DNA of 48,080 nt from assembly GCA_945928315.1 (NCBI GenBank), contig CAMENN010000009.1, forward strand, positions 1 through 48,080, in the 5' to 3' direction. This document shows positions 25,259 through 34,254 of the stretch, in pieces. The stretch comes from an uncultured Clostridia bacterium. Lineage in GTDB: Bacteria > Bacillota > Clostridia > Christensenellales > Aristaeellaceae. The stretch's first letter is position 1; each line of letters begins with the position of its first letter. The notes under the pieces were generated by a model that was not told the origin of the DNA, did not search any database, and saw only the letters and a list, made by a program, of their open reading frames with translations. The translations under genes and the position numbers were made by a program.

Positions 25259-26143
25259 ATGACAAACACCCTTCCCTCCCGGAAACTGAAGGCCGGTCTC
25301 GGCGCCAAAACGCACCTGGGCAACCTGTGCTTTCTGCTGCCCACCATCCTGCTGTTTTCCATCGTCGTGCTGATCCCCGTCATTCAGGGCATCCCCTATT
25401 CCTTCACGAGCTGGAAGAGCATCGTCAGCACGAACCACCCCTACAACGGCCTGGCCAACTACAAATACCTGCTTGGCAACAAGTACTTCCGCATGTCCCT
25501 GAAGGTCACCTTCTCCTTCACGCTGCAGTACATGTTCCTCTCGATGCTCTTCGGCTTCGGCCTGGCGCTGCTCATCCACAAGGCGTCGAGCTTCAACAAC
25601 GTGTGCCGCACGATCTTCTTCCTGCCGTTCACCACGTCGGTAACCGCCGGCGCGATCATCTGGAGCTACGTTTACACCGACATCTACGGCACGCTGACCG
25701 GGCTGGTCAGCCCGCTGGGTCTGCCGAACCAGATCGTCCCCGCGATGGCCCTGATGGCCTCCTGGCGCGACATGGGCTATGCGATGCTCATCTTCATCGC
25801 GGCCTTGCAGACCGTTCCCAAGGACTATTACGAGGCCGCCACCGTCGAGGGCGCGAACGTCTGGCAGCAGTTCATCTATATCACGATTCCCAACATCGTG
25901 CCCGCCTTCACCACCAACGTGACGCTGCTGCTGGCCTGGGGCCTGCGCACGTTCGATCTGCCCTCCGTCGTCGCGCAGAACATGCAGGAGGGCCAGACGA
26001 CCGCCATGTACATCTACCAGTCGATCTTCGCCAACAACAAGGCGAGCCTCGGCCAGGCGGCCGCCATCATCCTGACGATCATTTTGATCGTGCTCACGCA
26101 GATCGTCACGCGCGCGCTGCGCAGACTGGAGGTTGAGGCGTAA
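25259..26143 (+). CDS. Carbohydrate ABC transporter permease, MalF type
   Basis: 294 aa from ATG 25259; TGGAG lies 9 nt upstream. An in-frame TTG at 25244 is not favoured. First membrane segment FLLPTILLFSIVVLIPVIQG; permease loop YEAATVEGANVWQQF, with E-G in place of the usual D-G. Transmembrane partner of the following gene, with which it shares one base (TAATG). Confidence 0.92.
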   Translation: MTNTLPSRKLKAGLGAKTHLGNLCFLLPTILLFSIVVLIPVIQGIPYSFTSWKSIVSTNHPYNGLANYKYLLGNKYFRMSLKVTFSFTLQYMFLSMLFGFGLALLIHKASSFNNVCRTIFFLPFTTSVTAGAIIWSYVYTDIYGTLTGLVSPLGLPNQIVPAMALMASWRDMGYAMLIFIAALQTVPKDYYEAATVEGANVWQQFIYITIPNIVPAFTTNVTLLLAWGLRTFDLPSVVAQNMQEGQTTAMYIYQSIFANNKASLGQAAAIILTIILIVLTQIVTRALRRLEVEA

Positions 26144-27018
26144 TGGAAGAGAAGCTGCATGTCTACAACCCCAACACGAAGACCCACCGGCGCAAGGTGC
26201 GCAACGAGCGCATCCGCAAGCTGTTCGTCTGCCTGTGCGTGGTCGTTGTGCTGGCGCCGTTCTACGTCGCCATCCTCTACGCGTTCAAGCCCGCCACGGA
26301 GATCACGTCCAACCGTCTGGCGTTCACCAAAAACCCGACGCTTGAGAACTTCCGGCGCGTGATCTTCGAGAACCCGCTCTTTGGCATCGGCCTGCGCAAC
26401 AGCCTAATCAACACGATTCCCTGCGTGCTGATCCTGATGGCCTGCACGTCGATGGCGGCGTGGGTGCTCGCGCGCTTTGACCACCTGCGCGCCTACAAGA
26501 TTCTCTACGCCGTGCTGACGCTGGGCCTGCTGGTGCCGTTCCAGTGCTTCGTGCTGCCGCTGTACCTCAACTGGTACAACGCCGGCCTGGTGAGCACGAA
26601 CATCGGCTTCATCATCGCCCGCGCGGGACTTCAAATTTCCATCAGCCTGACGGCGATCACGGGCTTTGTCAAGACGGTTCCGCGCGAGCTGGAGCAGGCT
26701 GCCTCCATCGACGGCTGCAACCGCTTCCAGCTGTTCTGGAAGATCGTCTTCCCGCTGATGACGCCGATCAACACGACGCAGCTGGTGCTCAACACGCTCT
26801 TCATCTGGAACGACTATTCCACCGCGATCATCCTGCTGCGCGAGAAGGAGTCGAAGACGCTGACGCTCGCGCAGATCCAGTACTTCAACGGCAAAACCAC
26901 GGAGCTGAACGAGGCATTTGCGTTCTTCATCCTGGCGATGATCCCGATTCTGGCGCTCTACCTGAGCTGCCAGCGCTACATCATCAGCGGCATCACCGCG
27001 GGCGCCGTGAAGGGCTGA
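26143..27018 (+). CDS. Carbohydrate ABC transporter permease, MalG type
   Basis: 291 aa. A charged cytoplasmic N-terminus (KTHRRKVRNERIRK) precedes the first membrane segment at about 27-47. Loop motif LEQAASIDGCNRF and terminal IISGITAGAVKG are typical. It is translationally coupled to the upstream permease and followed by a strong terminator before the kinase gene. No ATPase is encoded in this operon. Confidence 0.93.
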   Translation: MEEKLHVYNPNTKTHRRKVRNERIRKLFVCLCVVVVLAPFYVAILYAFKPATEITSNRLAFTKNPTLENFRRVIFENPLFGIGLRNSLINTIPCVLILMACTSMAAWVLARFDHLRAYKILYAVLTLGLLVPFQCFVLPLYLNWYNAGLVSTNIGFIIARAGLQISISLTAITGFVKTVPRELEQAASIDGCNRFQLFWKIVFPLMTPINTTQLVLNTLFIWNDYSTAIILLREKESKTLTLAQIQYFNGKTTELNEAFAFFILAMIPILALYLSCQRYIISGITAGAVKG

Positions 27019-27029
27019 TTCCCGCACCG

Positions 27030-27056
27030 CCGCCGCGCGCACGCGCGGCGGTTTTT
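27030..27056 (+). terminator. Rho-independent terminator of the ABC operon
   Basis: CCGCCGCGCG / CGCGCGGCGG stem followed immediately by TTTTT. Confidence 0.9.
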
Positions 27057-27126
27057 GCTTTCCCCAAAGGAACTCCCCGCCCTCCCGTCGAAATCCTCCC
27101 CATCAAGCAGTCAGGCGGTGACAGCC

Positions 27127-28938
27127 ATGAAGGCATTCGTCCGGAAGTTCTTCGACCTCCCCTATCGCATCAAGCTGCTCATCACGCACCTGGGCATCGT
27201 GCTGCTCGTCGTCGTCGCCATCACCGCGATGATCACCGCGACGGCCTCGCGCCAGGTGCTGGGGACGAGCACGGCCAGCCTCGTGCAGCTGACCGAGCAG
27301 GTGCTCATCAACTTCACCAACGCCGTACAGAGCGCCGAAAGCCACCTCTATTCCATGAGCGTCAGCTCCGGCTCCGCCCGGCAGATGGGCCGCATGAGCG
27401 GCGAGAGCGCGCTCAACGAGCAGGACCGCATCAACCTCGTCTACTGCCTGAGCAAGATGATCGACCTGCACGCGACGTACGACCACGTCGCCGTGCGGCT
27501 GGACAGCGGCATCATCGTCAGCAGCGATTCCCTCTCCTCGAGCGCGTCCGCGCAGAGCAGCGCGCTGCTCTCCGATCCGGCGTATCAGGAGAACCGCTAC
27601 GGACAGACGCAGTGGGTGCGCACGGAGAGCGGCGACGTCTGGCTGCTGCGCGACGTGTACGACACCTCGCCGCTGCGCCGCGTCGGCAAGATGTGCGCGC
27701 GCATGAAGCAGGGCGAGCTGGTCAGCATGGGCAGCTACAACGGCCAGCTGGGCTGCTCCGTGCTCTTCTTCAGCGAGGACGGACACATGATCGTCGGCGG
27801 CGGGGAGAACGTCCCGCTGCTGGCCGGGGCCGCGCAGGCGCTGCTCACCGGCGATCAGCGCACCGCGCAGGTGGGCGACACGGCCTACGCCGTCTGCCGC
27901 CTCAAAAAGCAGGGCTTCACGGCCGTCGGCTTCCTGCCGATGAAGAGCGTGGAGGCGCTGCAGGCCTCCATCCTGCGCAGCGGCGTGGTCGCGGCGCTGC
28001 TGGGCGTGCTCTTCGGGCTGATCATCTCCATCGCCGTCAGCGGGCAGATGACCGGGCAGATCCGCCGCCTGGTGGACTCCATGCGCCGGGTCGAGGCGGG
28101 CGAGCTGGACGTGAGCACCCCGGTGCAGAGCCGCGACGAGATCGGCGTGCTGACGGGGCAGTTCAACCGCATGACCGCCAAGACGCGCGAGCTGGTGCAG
28201 AAGCTGGTCGAGGAGGAAAACAGCAAGCGGCTCGCGCAGGTTCAGAATCTCGCCTACGAATACCGCTTCCTGCACTGGCAGGTCAACCCGCACTTCATCT
28301 ACAACGCGCTGGAGACGCTCAACGCGCTGGCGAAGATCGACGGCAACGACGAGATGAGCGACATGATCGTGATGCTCTCCGCGTACTTCCGCCAGAATGC
28401 GGAGGCCATGCGCAAGAAGTTCGTCACGGTGGAGGAGGAGTTCTCCAGCCTGCAGCAGTACGCGGACATCTACCGCTGCATCTACGGCAGCTCCCTGCAC
28501 GCCGACTTTGAGATCGCGCGCGCGGCGCAGGGCGCCTACCTGCCGACGATGATGATCCAGCCGCTGCTGGAGAACGCGCTGGTGCACGGCGGCGGGCTTT
28601 CGGGCGCGCACATTGCGATCCGCGCGCAGGCGGAGGACGGCTCGCTGCGCGTGACGATCGAGGACAACGGCCGCGGCATGACGCAGGAGATGATCGACCG
28701 GGTGCTGGGGCGCGTGGCCTCGCCGCCGGAGGGGGACACCCGCACGTCGCTGGGCGTGCGCAACGTGCTCGACCGGATGCACCTCATCTATGGCGACGCG
28801 GCGTCCATGGACGTGCAGAGCGCGCCGGGGCAGGGCACCCGCGTGACGATCCGGCTGCCGCTGAGCTTTTCGGAGGCGGACATCCCCGTGCGCTGGGAGT
28901 GGAAGGCCGGCGCACAGGCGGAGAAGCTGCCGGGATGA
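27127..28938 (+). CDS. YesM-type sensor histidine kinase
   Basis: 603 aa. Two membrane segments (about 17-38 and 284-304) enclose an extracellular sensor region of about 245 residues. A HAMP domain (about 305-357) and a His_kinase domain follow, with H389 in HWQVNPHFIYNALETL. ATP-binding boxes are QPLLENALVHGG and IEDNGRGM, and a late G box is SLGVRNVLDRM. It would autophosphorylate and signal to the AraC-type regulator at 22085. The start at 27127 has only a weak site (GGCGGTGA). It lies 71 nt after a strong terminator and no promoter is visible, so expression may depend on read-through. Confidence 0.92.
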   Translation: MKAFVRKFFDLPYRIKLLITHLGIVLLVVVAITAMITATASRQVLGTSTASLVQLTEQVLINFTNAVQSAESHLYSMSVSSGSARQMGRMSGESALNEQDRINLVYCLSKMIDLHATYDHVAVRLDSGIIVSSDSLSSSASAQSSALLSDPAYQENRYGQTQWVRTESGDVWLLRDVYDTSPLRRVGKMCARMKQGELVSMGSYNGQLGCSVLFFSEDGHMIVGGGENVPLLAGAAQALLTGDQRTAQVGDTAYAVCRLKKQGFTAVGFLPMKSVEALQASILRSGVVAALLGVLFGLIISIAVSGQMTGQIRRLVDSMRRVEAGELDVSTPVQSRDEIGVLTGQFNRMTAKTRELVQKLVEEENSKRLAQVQNLAYEYRFLHWQVNPHFIYNALETLNALAKIDGNDEMSDMIVMLSAYFRQNAEAMRKKFVTVEEEFSSLQQYADIYRCIYGSSLHADFEIARAAQGAYLPTMMIQPLLENALVHGGGLSGAHIAIRAQAEDGSLRVTIEDNGRGMTQEMIDRVLGRVASPPEGDTRTSLGVRNVLDRMHLIYGDAASMDVQSAPGQGTRVTIRLPLSFSEADIPVRWEWKAGAQAEKLPG

Positions 28939-28942
28939 CAGA

Positions 28943-28981
28943 AAAACAGGCCATGGGTGCTTCACGCCGATGGCCTGTTTT
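28943..28981. terminator. Bidirectional terminator between convergent operons
   Basis: Perfect 12-bp stem AAAACAGGCCAT / ATGGCCTGTTTT with A and T tracts on either side, between the kinase stop (28938) and the iolB-like stop (28994). Confidence 0.9.
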
Positions 28982-28993
28982 CTGTTGATAGGT

Positions 28994-29809
28994 TTACAGC
29001 TTCTTCACCATGTTCTCGACCGCGGCGACCCAGGCGTGCTGCGGGTCGTTCACCCGGCAGAAGCCCTGATGCTGGCCCGCCATCAGCCACAGAAAGTAGG
29101 TGTTGTAGCCCGGCGCGCCGACCGTCGTGTGGTAGCCGTACGGGAACTCGACCAGCTCGTCGTTCTTCACGCGGTAGGCCTCGTCGATCTCGCCGTCCGC
29201 GGTGTAGAGGCACTGCACGCCGAAGCCCTGCTGCGGATCGAACAGGAAATAGTAGATCTCCTCGGCGACGCACTCGGAGGGCATGTTGTCCGTGTCGTGC
29301 TTGTGCGGCGGGAAGCCCGCCCAGTTGCCCGGCGTGATGTACGCCTCGCCGATGGTCAGCTTCTTCGCGTTCGTCGTGCCGTCCACGATGAAGCTCGTGT
29401 CGCGCTCCCAGGGCTTGACGCCCAGGCGCGTCACGCGCACGTCGGCCTGACGGATCGCCTGCGGCTCGGTGTCCACGTCGATGGGCGTCGCGCAGACGGC
29501 GATCTTGCAGTGGTGCACGCTGGCGATCTCCACCTTCGCGCCGCGCCCGGCGTAGAAGCACTCCGCCTTCGGGCTGGCAAACACGTTCGCGCGCACGCCG
29601 AGACGGCCGTAGTCCTTGCCGTTCGCCGTGAAGCCCGCGGTGCCCCAGAGCATGACGAACGCCGTCTCGCGGTCCTTCGTGTCATAGGTGAGCGTCTGGC
29701 CGGGGCGCAGCTCGATGATGCCGAACTCGAGGTCCTTGAGCGAGCACTCGCCGATTTTGCACAGCGGCGTATAGCCGTTGGCGGGGGTATACGTCTTTTT
29801 GAAGTTCAT
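28994..29809 (-). CDS. iolB: 5-deoxy-glucuronate isomerase-like protein (IolB family)
   Basis: 271 aa, the usual IolB length. The two-cupin family motifs are clear: WGTAGFTANGKDYG, ITPGNWAGFPPHKHD (metal-site H169 and H171), ECVAEEIYYFLFDPQQGFG (E184) and VEFPYGYH (H227). Known IolB converts 5-deoxy-D-glucuronate to 2-deoxy-5-keto-D-gluconate in inositol breakdown. The upstream inositol genes (iolG, iolE, iolD) are not in the window, although a PfkB kinase and class II aldolase, the types used by the next two inositol steps, lie at 40.6-42.3 kb. It is the last gene of operon B, 15 nt after the second etfA, with AGGAGG before the ATG. A related sugar-acid substrate is possible. Confidence 0.85.
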   Translation of the reverse strand: MNFKKTYTPANGYTPLCKIGECSLKDLEFGIIELRPGQTLTYDTKDRETAFVMLWGTAGFTANGKDYGRLGVRANVFASPKAECFYAGRGAKVEIASVHHCKIAVCATPIDVDTEPQAIRQADVRVTRLGVKPWERDTSFIVDGTTNAKKLTIGEAYITPGNWAGFPPHKHDTDNMPSECVAEEIYYFLFDPQQGFGVQCLYTADGEIDEAYRVKNDELVEFPYGYHTTVGAPGYNTYFLWLMAGQHQGFCRVNDPQHAWVAAVENMVKKL

Positions 29810-29824
29810 ACCGGTTTTCCTCCT

Positions 29825-30754
29825 TTATGCCTGTTCACTCAGCTCCGAAATCATGACGTCGATCGTCTCCTCCCAGTCCGCCGCCACACCGTAGTCCGCG
29901 CTGCGGAAGATGGGGGCAAGCCGGTCGCGATTGACGGCGATGACGGTCTTCGCGGCGCTCATGCCGACGGTGTGCTGAATCGCGCCGGACGCGCCGAAGA
30001 CGATGTAGAGCCTCGGGCGCACGGTGACGCCCGTCTGGCCGATCTGATGCGCATAGCCGATGTAGCCCGCGTCCACGGCGCTTCGCGTCGCGCCGACGGC
30101 GCCGCCCAGCAGCGCCGCGAGGCGGAACAGCTTGTCAAAGCCCTTGCGGCTGCCCACGCCCTTGCCGCCCGCGACGATGACCTGCGCGTCCTGCAGCGAG
30201 ACGGCGTTCTGTGCCGGGGTGAAGCCCTCGCGGGTCAGGTAATCGCGCAGCGGGCGCACGTCGAGCTTCTCTATGGGCGCCGCGGGCACGTTTCCTTCCG
30301 TCTCCGGCATCGGGAAGACGCCCGGGCGGACGCTGGCCATCTGCGGCCTGCGCTCGCGGCAGAGGATGTTGGCGGTCAGGTTGCCGCCGAACGCCGGGCG
30401 GCTTTGCAGCAGCAGGCCGTCCGGCGTCACGCCGAGCGCGGTGCAGTCGGCGGTCAGGCCCGTTTGGAGCCGCGCCGCGGCCCAACCGGAGAGAAACCGC
30501 CCCCGCACCGTCGCCGGAAAGAGCACACTGTCCGGGGCCAGCCTTGACAGCGCCGCCGCGACGGCGTCGCCCTGCGCGCAGTCGTCCGGGGCGAGCGGCA
30601 GCAGCGCCGCCCTGTCCGCGCCCGCCGCCAGGCACGCGCCGCACGCGGCCTCGTCCTCGCAAAGCGCGATGACCTCGGAGGAGAGCGTCCGCGCCTTCGC
30701 GATCAGCTCGAGCGCATGGCGGTGCCCCGCCTCGCAGTACACGACGGTGGTCAC
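29825..30754 (-). CDS. etfA: Electron transfer flavoprotein alpha subunit, second copy (no ferredoxin domain)
   Basis: 309 aa from GTG 30754, overlapping the etfB stop (GTGA) with GGGAGG just upstream. N-terminal adenine-nucleotide-fold region; SRPAFGGNLTANILC (118-132); FAD domain with GQTGVTVRPRLYIVFGASGAIQH (239-261) and AVNRD. ETF alpha/beta accept electrons from FAD dehydrogenases. Unlike the other EtfA (35649) it has no N-terminal iron-sulphur domain, so the two ETFs may differ in partner or in ability to bifurcate. Confidence 0.93.
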   Translation of the reverse strand: MTTVVYCEAGHRHALELIAKARTLSSEVIALCEDEAACGACLAAGADRAALLPLAPDDCAQGDAVAAALSRLAPDSVLFPATVRGRFLSGWAAARLQTGLTADCTALGVTPDGLLLQSRPAFGGNLTANILCRERRPQMASVRPGVFPMPETEGNVPAAPIEKLDVRPLRDYLTREGFTPAQNAVSLQDAQVIVAGGKGVGSRKGFDKLFRLAALLGGAVGATRSAVDAGYIGYAHQIGQTGVTVRPRLYIVFGASGAIQHTVGMSAAKTVIAVNRDRLAPIFRSADYGVAADWEETIDVMISELSEQA

Positions 30755-31524
30755 GGCTTCACCTCCCCCAGCAGCTGCGCGGCCGTCTCGGCCGCCTCCT
30801 GCGCGCTGAGCCACACGGTGTGGCGCACGCCGGCCGGCCGGGCGCTCACATGCGTGACGCGCGTGGGCGAGCCGCGAAGCCCGCAGTCCTCCCGCGAAAG
30901 CGCGATGTCCTCGTGCGTCAGATGCGTGACCGGCGCGTTTTTGGCCCTGCGCAGCCCGGAGAGCGTCGGCAGGCGCAGCGGATAGCTCCACTCGCACAGC
31001 GTCAGCGCCGCGGGCAGCTTCGCCCGCCAGCGGACCGTGCCCGCCTCCGTGAGCTGCGACGCCGTCAGCACGTCCCCCTCGATTTCGGCATCCGTCGCGT
31101 GGACGACGCACGGGATGCCCAGCAGCGCCGCAGTCATCGCGCCGACCTGGCCGGTCTCGCCGTCAGCCGCGCGCCGCCCGAAGAGCAGCAGATCAAACGG
31201 TCCCAACGCCTTTGCCGCGGCGCTGAGCGCGCGGGCGGTCGCCAGCGTGTCGGAGCCGGCACAGGCGGGGTCGCACAGCAGCGCCGCATGATCGACGCCG
31301 CGGGCGATCAGCTCGCGCAGCGTGCCCTCGGCGCGCGCCGGGCCCATGCTCAGCGCCGTCACCTCGCCGCCGTGCGCATCGCACAGGCGCAGCGCCAGCT
31401 CGACGGCGGACTCGTCCGCGGGATTGAGCACCTGCGCTACGAACTCGCGTTCGAGCGTCAGGTCGCTGCCCATGCGCACCTCGAGGGAGTCGGGCACCTG
31501 CTTGACCAGACACAGTGTCCTCAT
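30751..31524 (-). CDS. etfB: Electron transfer flavoprotein beta subunit, second copy
   Basis: 257 aa, the normal length. It starts MRTLCLVKQVPDSLEVRMG and has NPADESAVELALRL, ALSMGPARAEGTLRELIARG and LLLFGRRAADGETGQVGAMTA, the nucleotide-binding pattern of EtfB/FixA. It overlaps the FGGY kinase stop by 4 nt and the second etfA by 4 nt. No clear ribosome site is seen, so translation is probably coupled. It is about half diverged from the first EtfB, so this is not a recent duplication. Confidence 0.92.
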   Translation of the reverse strand: MRTLCLVKQVPDSLEVRMGSDLTLEREFVAQVLNPADESAVELALRLCDAHGGEVTALSMGPARAEGTLRELIARGVDHAALLCDPACAGSDTLATARALSAAAKALGPFDLLLFGRRAADGETGQVGAMTAALLGIPCVVHATDAEIEGDVLTASQLTEAGTVRWRAKLPAALTLCEWSYPLRLPTLSGLRRAKNAPVTHLTHEDIALSREDCGLRGSPTRVTHVSARPAGVRHTVWLSAQEAAETAAQLLGEVKP

Positions 31525-32987
31525 AGCTGATGATAGATGGGCGCGAGCGCCGCCTGAATCTGGCGGTAGAGCCCGAAGCCCCGTTCATAGTACGCCACGC
31601 CCTCCGGATCGGGCGCGATCTCGTCCTGAATGCGCACGCAGCGCGCCGCCGCATCCCGATGGTCCGCGAACACCCCGGCGGCTACGCCGGCAAGCATCGC
31701 GCTGCCCAGCGAGGAATCCACGTCAGAGACGGTGCGCAGCGGAATGCCGAGCATGTCGGCCATGATCTGCCGCCAGAGCGGGGCCTTCGCGCCGCCGCCG
31801 ATGAGCACGGCCTCGCGCGGGGCGATGCTCAGCCGCTTAAGCTCCTGGTAGCAGTCCTTCATCGAATAGGCGATGCCCTCCAGCACGGCGCGGTTGAAGT
31901 GCGCTTTCGTGTGGTGCCCCGTCGCGCCGACGAACGAGGCGCGCAGCCTGTCATCACGATACGGCGTGATCTCGCCTTGCAGATATGGGTGAAAGAACAA
32001 TCCGTCGCTGCCCCGCGCGACGCTCGCCGCGGCGCCGCTCATCTGCGCGTAGTCACCGCCGAACGTGTCACGGTACCAGCGGTTGCTCGCCGCGCAGGAC
32101 TTGGTCGCCGTGCCGGGATACCACAGCCCGTCGATGACGTGGCGGTAGGTCACCAGACACGGATCGACGACCGCGCGCTCGGTCACGGCGCAGATGCGCC
32201 CGGCCGTCGCCAGCTTGACGGTCGCCTGCCCCGGCGCAATCGCTCCGGCGGCGTAAACCTCCATGACCGTGTCGGTCGTGCCCGCGATGACGAGGGTGTC
32301 CCGGCGAAGGCCCGTCTCCCGCGCCGCCTCCTCGCGGAGGACAGAGAGGCGCTGCGTCGGCCGCACGAGCGGCGGCAGCCTGTCCGCCGCCACGCCCGCC
32401 AGCGCGCACAGCTCGTCGCTCCAGACGTTGCGGTTCGCATCGAGCAGCATGAAGCCCATGGCCTCGATGTCGTCGGTCACAAAGTCGCCGGTCAGGCGGT
32501 AGCGGATGTAGTCCTTGACCGCCATGATCTTTTTCGTGCGCGCGAGGGTTTCCGGCTCATGGCGGGAGAGCCAGAGCAGCTGCGGCAGCGTCCACAGGCT
32601 CGATACGCTGTTGAACGACAGCCGCGTGATCTCCTCCCCGCAGCGCGCGCGCAGCTCGTCGGCCTCGGCGCTGGCGCGGGTGTCCGTCCAGTAGATCGCG
32701 TTGCGCACGGGACGGTCCTGCGCGTCGAGCAGCACGGCCGTGTGCGTCGCCGCATCGAGCGCGACGGCAGCGATGTTCTCCGGCGCGGCGCCGCTTTTCT
32801 CAAGCAGCTCGCGCACATTGGAGACAAACGCGTTCCAGCTGTCCTCGGGATTCTGCTCCGCCCAGCCGCTCTGCGGGTAATAGGTCGGGTATTCGCACGT
32901 CGCCGTCGCGGCGACGCGGCCGTCCTCGCCCAGCAGCGTCGCTTTGGACGAGCTGCCGCCGAAGTCCACGCCCAGCAGGTACCTCAC
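31521..32987 (-). CDS. FGGY-family carbohydrate kinase (xylulokinase-like)
   Basis: 488 aa from GTG 32987 (GGGGGTGAT before it, overlapping the LarA-like stop). First FGGY motif YLLGVDFGGSSSKATLL; TYYPQSGWAEQNPEDSW is typical of xylulo/glucono/fuculokinases; catalytic aspartate in IYWTDTRA; VIAGTTDTVMEVYAAGA; ATP site VLIGGGAKAPLWRQIMADML. It phosphorylates a ketose, polyol or sugar acid. Position between the racemase-like gene and an ETF pair is unusual for this family. Substrate not predictable; fuculokinase- or gluconokinase-like roles are both plausible. Confidence 0.88.
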   Translation of the reverse strand: MRYLLGVDFGGSSSKATLLGEDGRVAATATCEYPTYYPQSGWAEQNPEDSWNAFVSNVRELLEKSGAAPENIAAVALDAATHTAVLLDAQDRPVRNAIYWTDTRASAEADELRARCGEEITRLSFNSVSSLWTLPQLLWLSRHEPETLARTKKIMAVKDYIRYRLTGDFVTDDIEAMGFMLLDANRNVWSDELCALAGVAADRLPPLVRPTQRLSVLREEAARETGLRRDTLVIAGTTDTVMEVYAAGAIAPGQATVKLATAGRICAVTERAVVDPCLVTYRHVIDGLWYPGTATKSCAASNRWYRDTFGGDYAQMSGAAASVARGSDGLFFHPYLQGEITPYRDDRLRASFVGATGHHTKAHFNRAVLEGIAYSMKDCYQELKRLSIAPREAVLIGGGAKAPLWRQIMADMLGIPLRTVSDVDSSLGSAMLAGVAAGVFADHRDAAARCVRIQDEIAPDPEGVAYYERGFGLYRQIQAALAPIYHQL

Positions 32988-34252
32988 ACGATCACCCCCA
33001 CGCCGTCCGGAATCACCGTCACCGTCGAAGCCTCGCCCAGCAGCGCCGTGGCCTGCGCGAGCGCGCTGTCCACATCCGCCGCCCAGCGAAAATGCATGCT
33101 CTCCACGAGCGCCCGGTTTTCCTCGCCCGTGACCATGAAGCAGGTCGCCCTGCCCATCACGCGGGCCAGAATCTGCGCCTCCCACTGGTCCATGTGCGTG
33201 CGCTCCGGGGGCACGCTCTCGATGTCGCGCGCGACGGACGCCGCGTCCGGACGATCGGCGAACCAGCGGTAGAACGCCTCGCCGCCGTGCCCGTCGCCCA
33301 GCGCCGCACACATGATGATCGCGCCGCCCTCGCGCACGCAGGCCTCCGCCGCCGTCATGCCCTTCACGGACTGATAGACGTTCTGATCGAGCGGATAGCC
33401 GCCGTTGGAGGTGATCGCGATGTCGGAGACGACCGGCGTCACGCGGGTCATCTCCGCGCTCAGGCGGCAGCCCTCGCGGTGCGCCAGCTCGCGATCGCCC
33501 GCCACCGCGGCGACCACGCGCTTGTCCCCGTCGAGAATCACGTTGAGGATGAACGCCAGCTTCGCCTGCTGCGCCGCGTAGAGCATGTCCTGGTGAATCG
33601 GGTTGTCCGTCAATTCGCCCTGACGCGCATGCGGGTCGGCGATGAAGCGCGCGTTGTGGTTGTAGAGCACGGTTTTGCGCGAAGCCACGCCCGGCAGAAT
33701 GCTCTTGCGCCCGCCGGAAAAGCCCGCAAAGAAGTGCGGCTCGATGAAGCCCTCGGAGAGCACCAGGTCGCTCTCCTTCACCAGACGGTTGAGCCAGAGC
33801 TCGCCGCCGGAGGGCAGCGTGCCGAAGAAGGCCATGTCCTCGTCCGCCTGCGCGCGGTGCACGACGATGCGCTCATGGGCGACGATCTCCCCGCCGAAGC
33901 GGTCGAGCAGCTCCGCCTGCGTCGTCGGCCGGTGCATGCCCGTGGCGATGAGGATGGTGATCTCGGCCTGCGGGTTGCCCGCGCGCACCTGCGCAAGCAA
34001 CTGCGGCATCGTGATGCGGCTGGGCACGGGGCGCGTGTGGTCGCTGGTGATGATCAGCACGCGCCGCTTCCCCTTCGCCAGCTCACAAAGCGCCGGCGAG
34101 CCGATGGGCGATGCCAGCGCGCAGCGGACGATCTCCTCCTGCGCCTCCCCGGAGGGGGCGGTGTGGCGCGGCGCAAGCACCGCGTTCAGCCGCCCCTGCG
34201 GGATATGCGCAATCTGCTTTCCCCGGCCAAAGGGAATCTCGATCGCGTGCAT
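32984..34252 (-). CDS. LarA-family nickel-dependent 2-hydroxyacid racemase/epimerase
   Basis: 422 aa, the length of LarA. The catalytic and nickel-pincer residues known in Lactiplantibacillus LarA (R75, H108, H174, K184, H200) are all present at a constant offset of one: R74 (SDHTRPVPS), H107 (TGMHRPTT), H173 and K183 (EPHFFAGFSGGRKSI), H199 (LYNHN). Family members racemise lactate; others act on malate, aromatic hydroxyacids or epimerise gluconate. In Acetobacterium a LarA homologue (lctF) lies in the lactate-oxidation operon. Here it follows the FAD dehydrogenase by 2 nt, suggesting it supplies the correct stereoisomer. The pincer cofactor genes larB, larC and larE are not in the window. 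Confidence 0.92.
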   Translation of the reverse strand: MHAIEIPFGRGKQIAHIPQGRLNAVLAPRHTAPSGEAQEEIVRCALASPIGSPALCELAKGKRRVLIITSDHTRPVPSRITMPQLLAQVRAGNPQAEITILIATGMHRPTTQAELLDRFGGEIVAHERIVVHRAQADEDMAFFGTLPSGGELWLNRLVKESDLVLSEGFIEPHFFAGFSGGRKSILPGVASRKTVLYNHNARFIADPHARQGELTDNPIHQDMLYAAQQAKLAFILNVILDGDKRVVAAVAGDRELAHREGCRLSAEMTRVTPVVSDIAITSNGGYPLDQNVYQSVKGMTAAEACVREGGAIIMCAALGDGHGGEAFYRWFADRPDAASVARDIESVPPERTHMDQWEAQILARVMGRATCFMVTGEENRALVESMHFRWAADVDSALAQATALLGEASTVTVIPDGVGVIV

Positions 34253-34254
34253 GT

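Noticed and set aside
29825-31524. Recent tandem duplication of etfBA.
   Set aside because: The two pairs differ strongly in sequence and domain content, so they were not copied recently.
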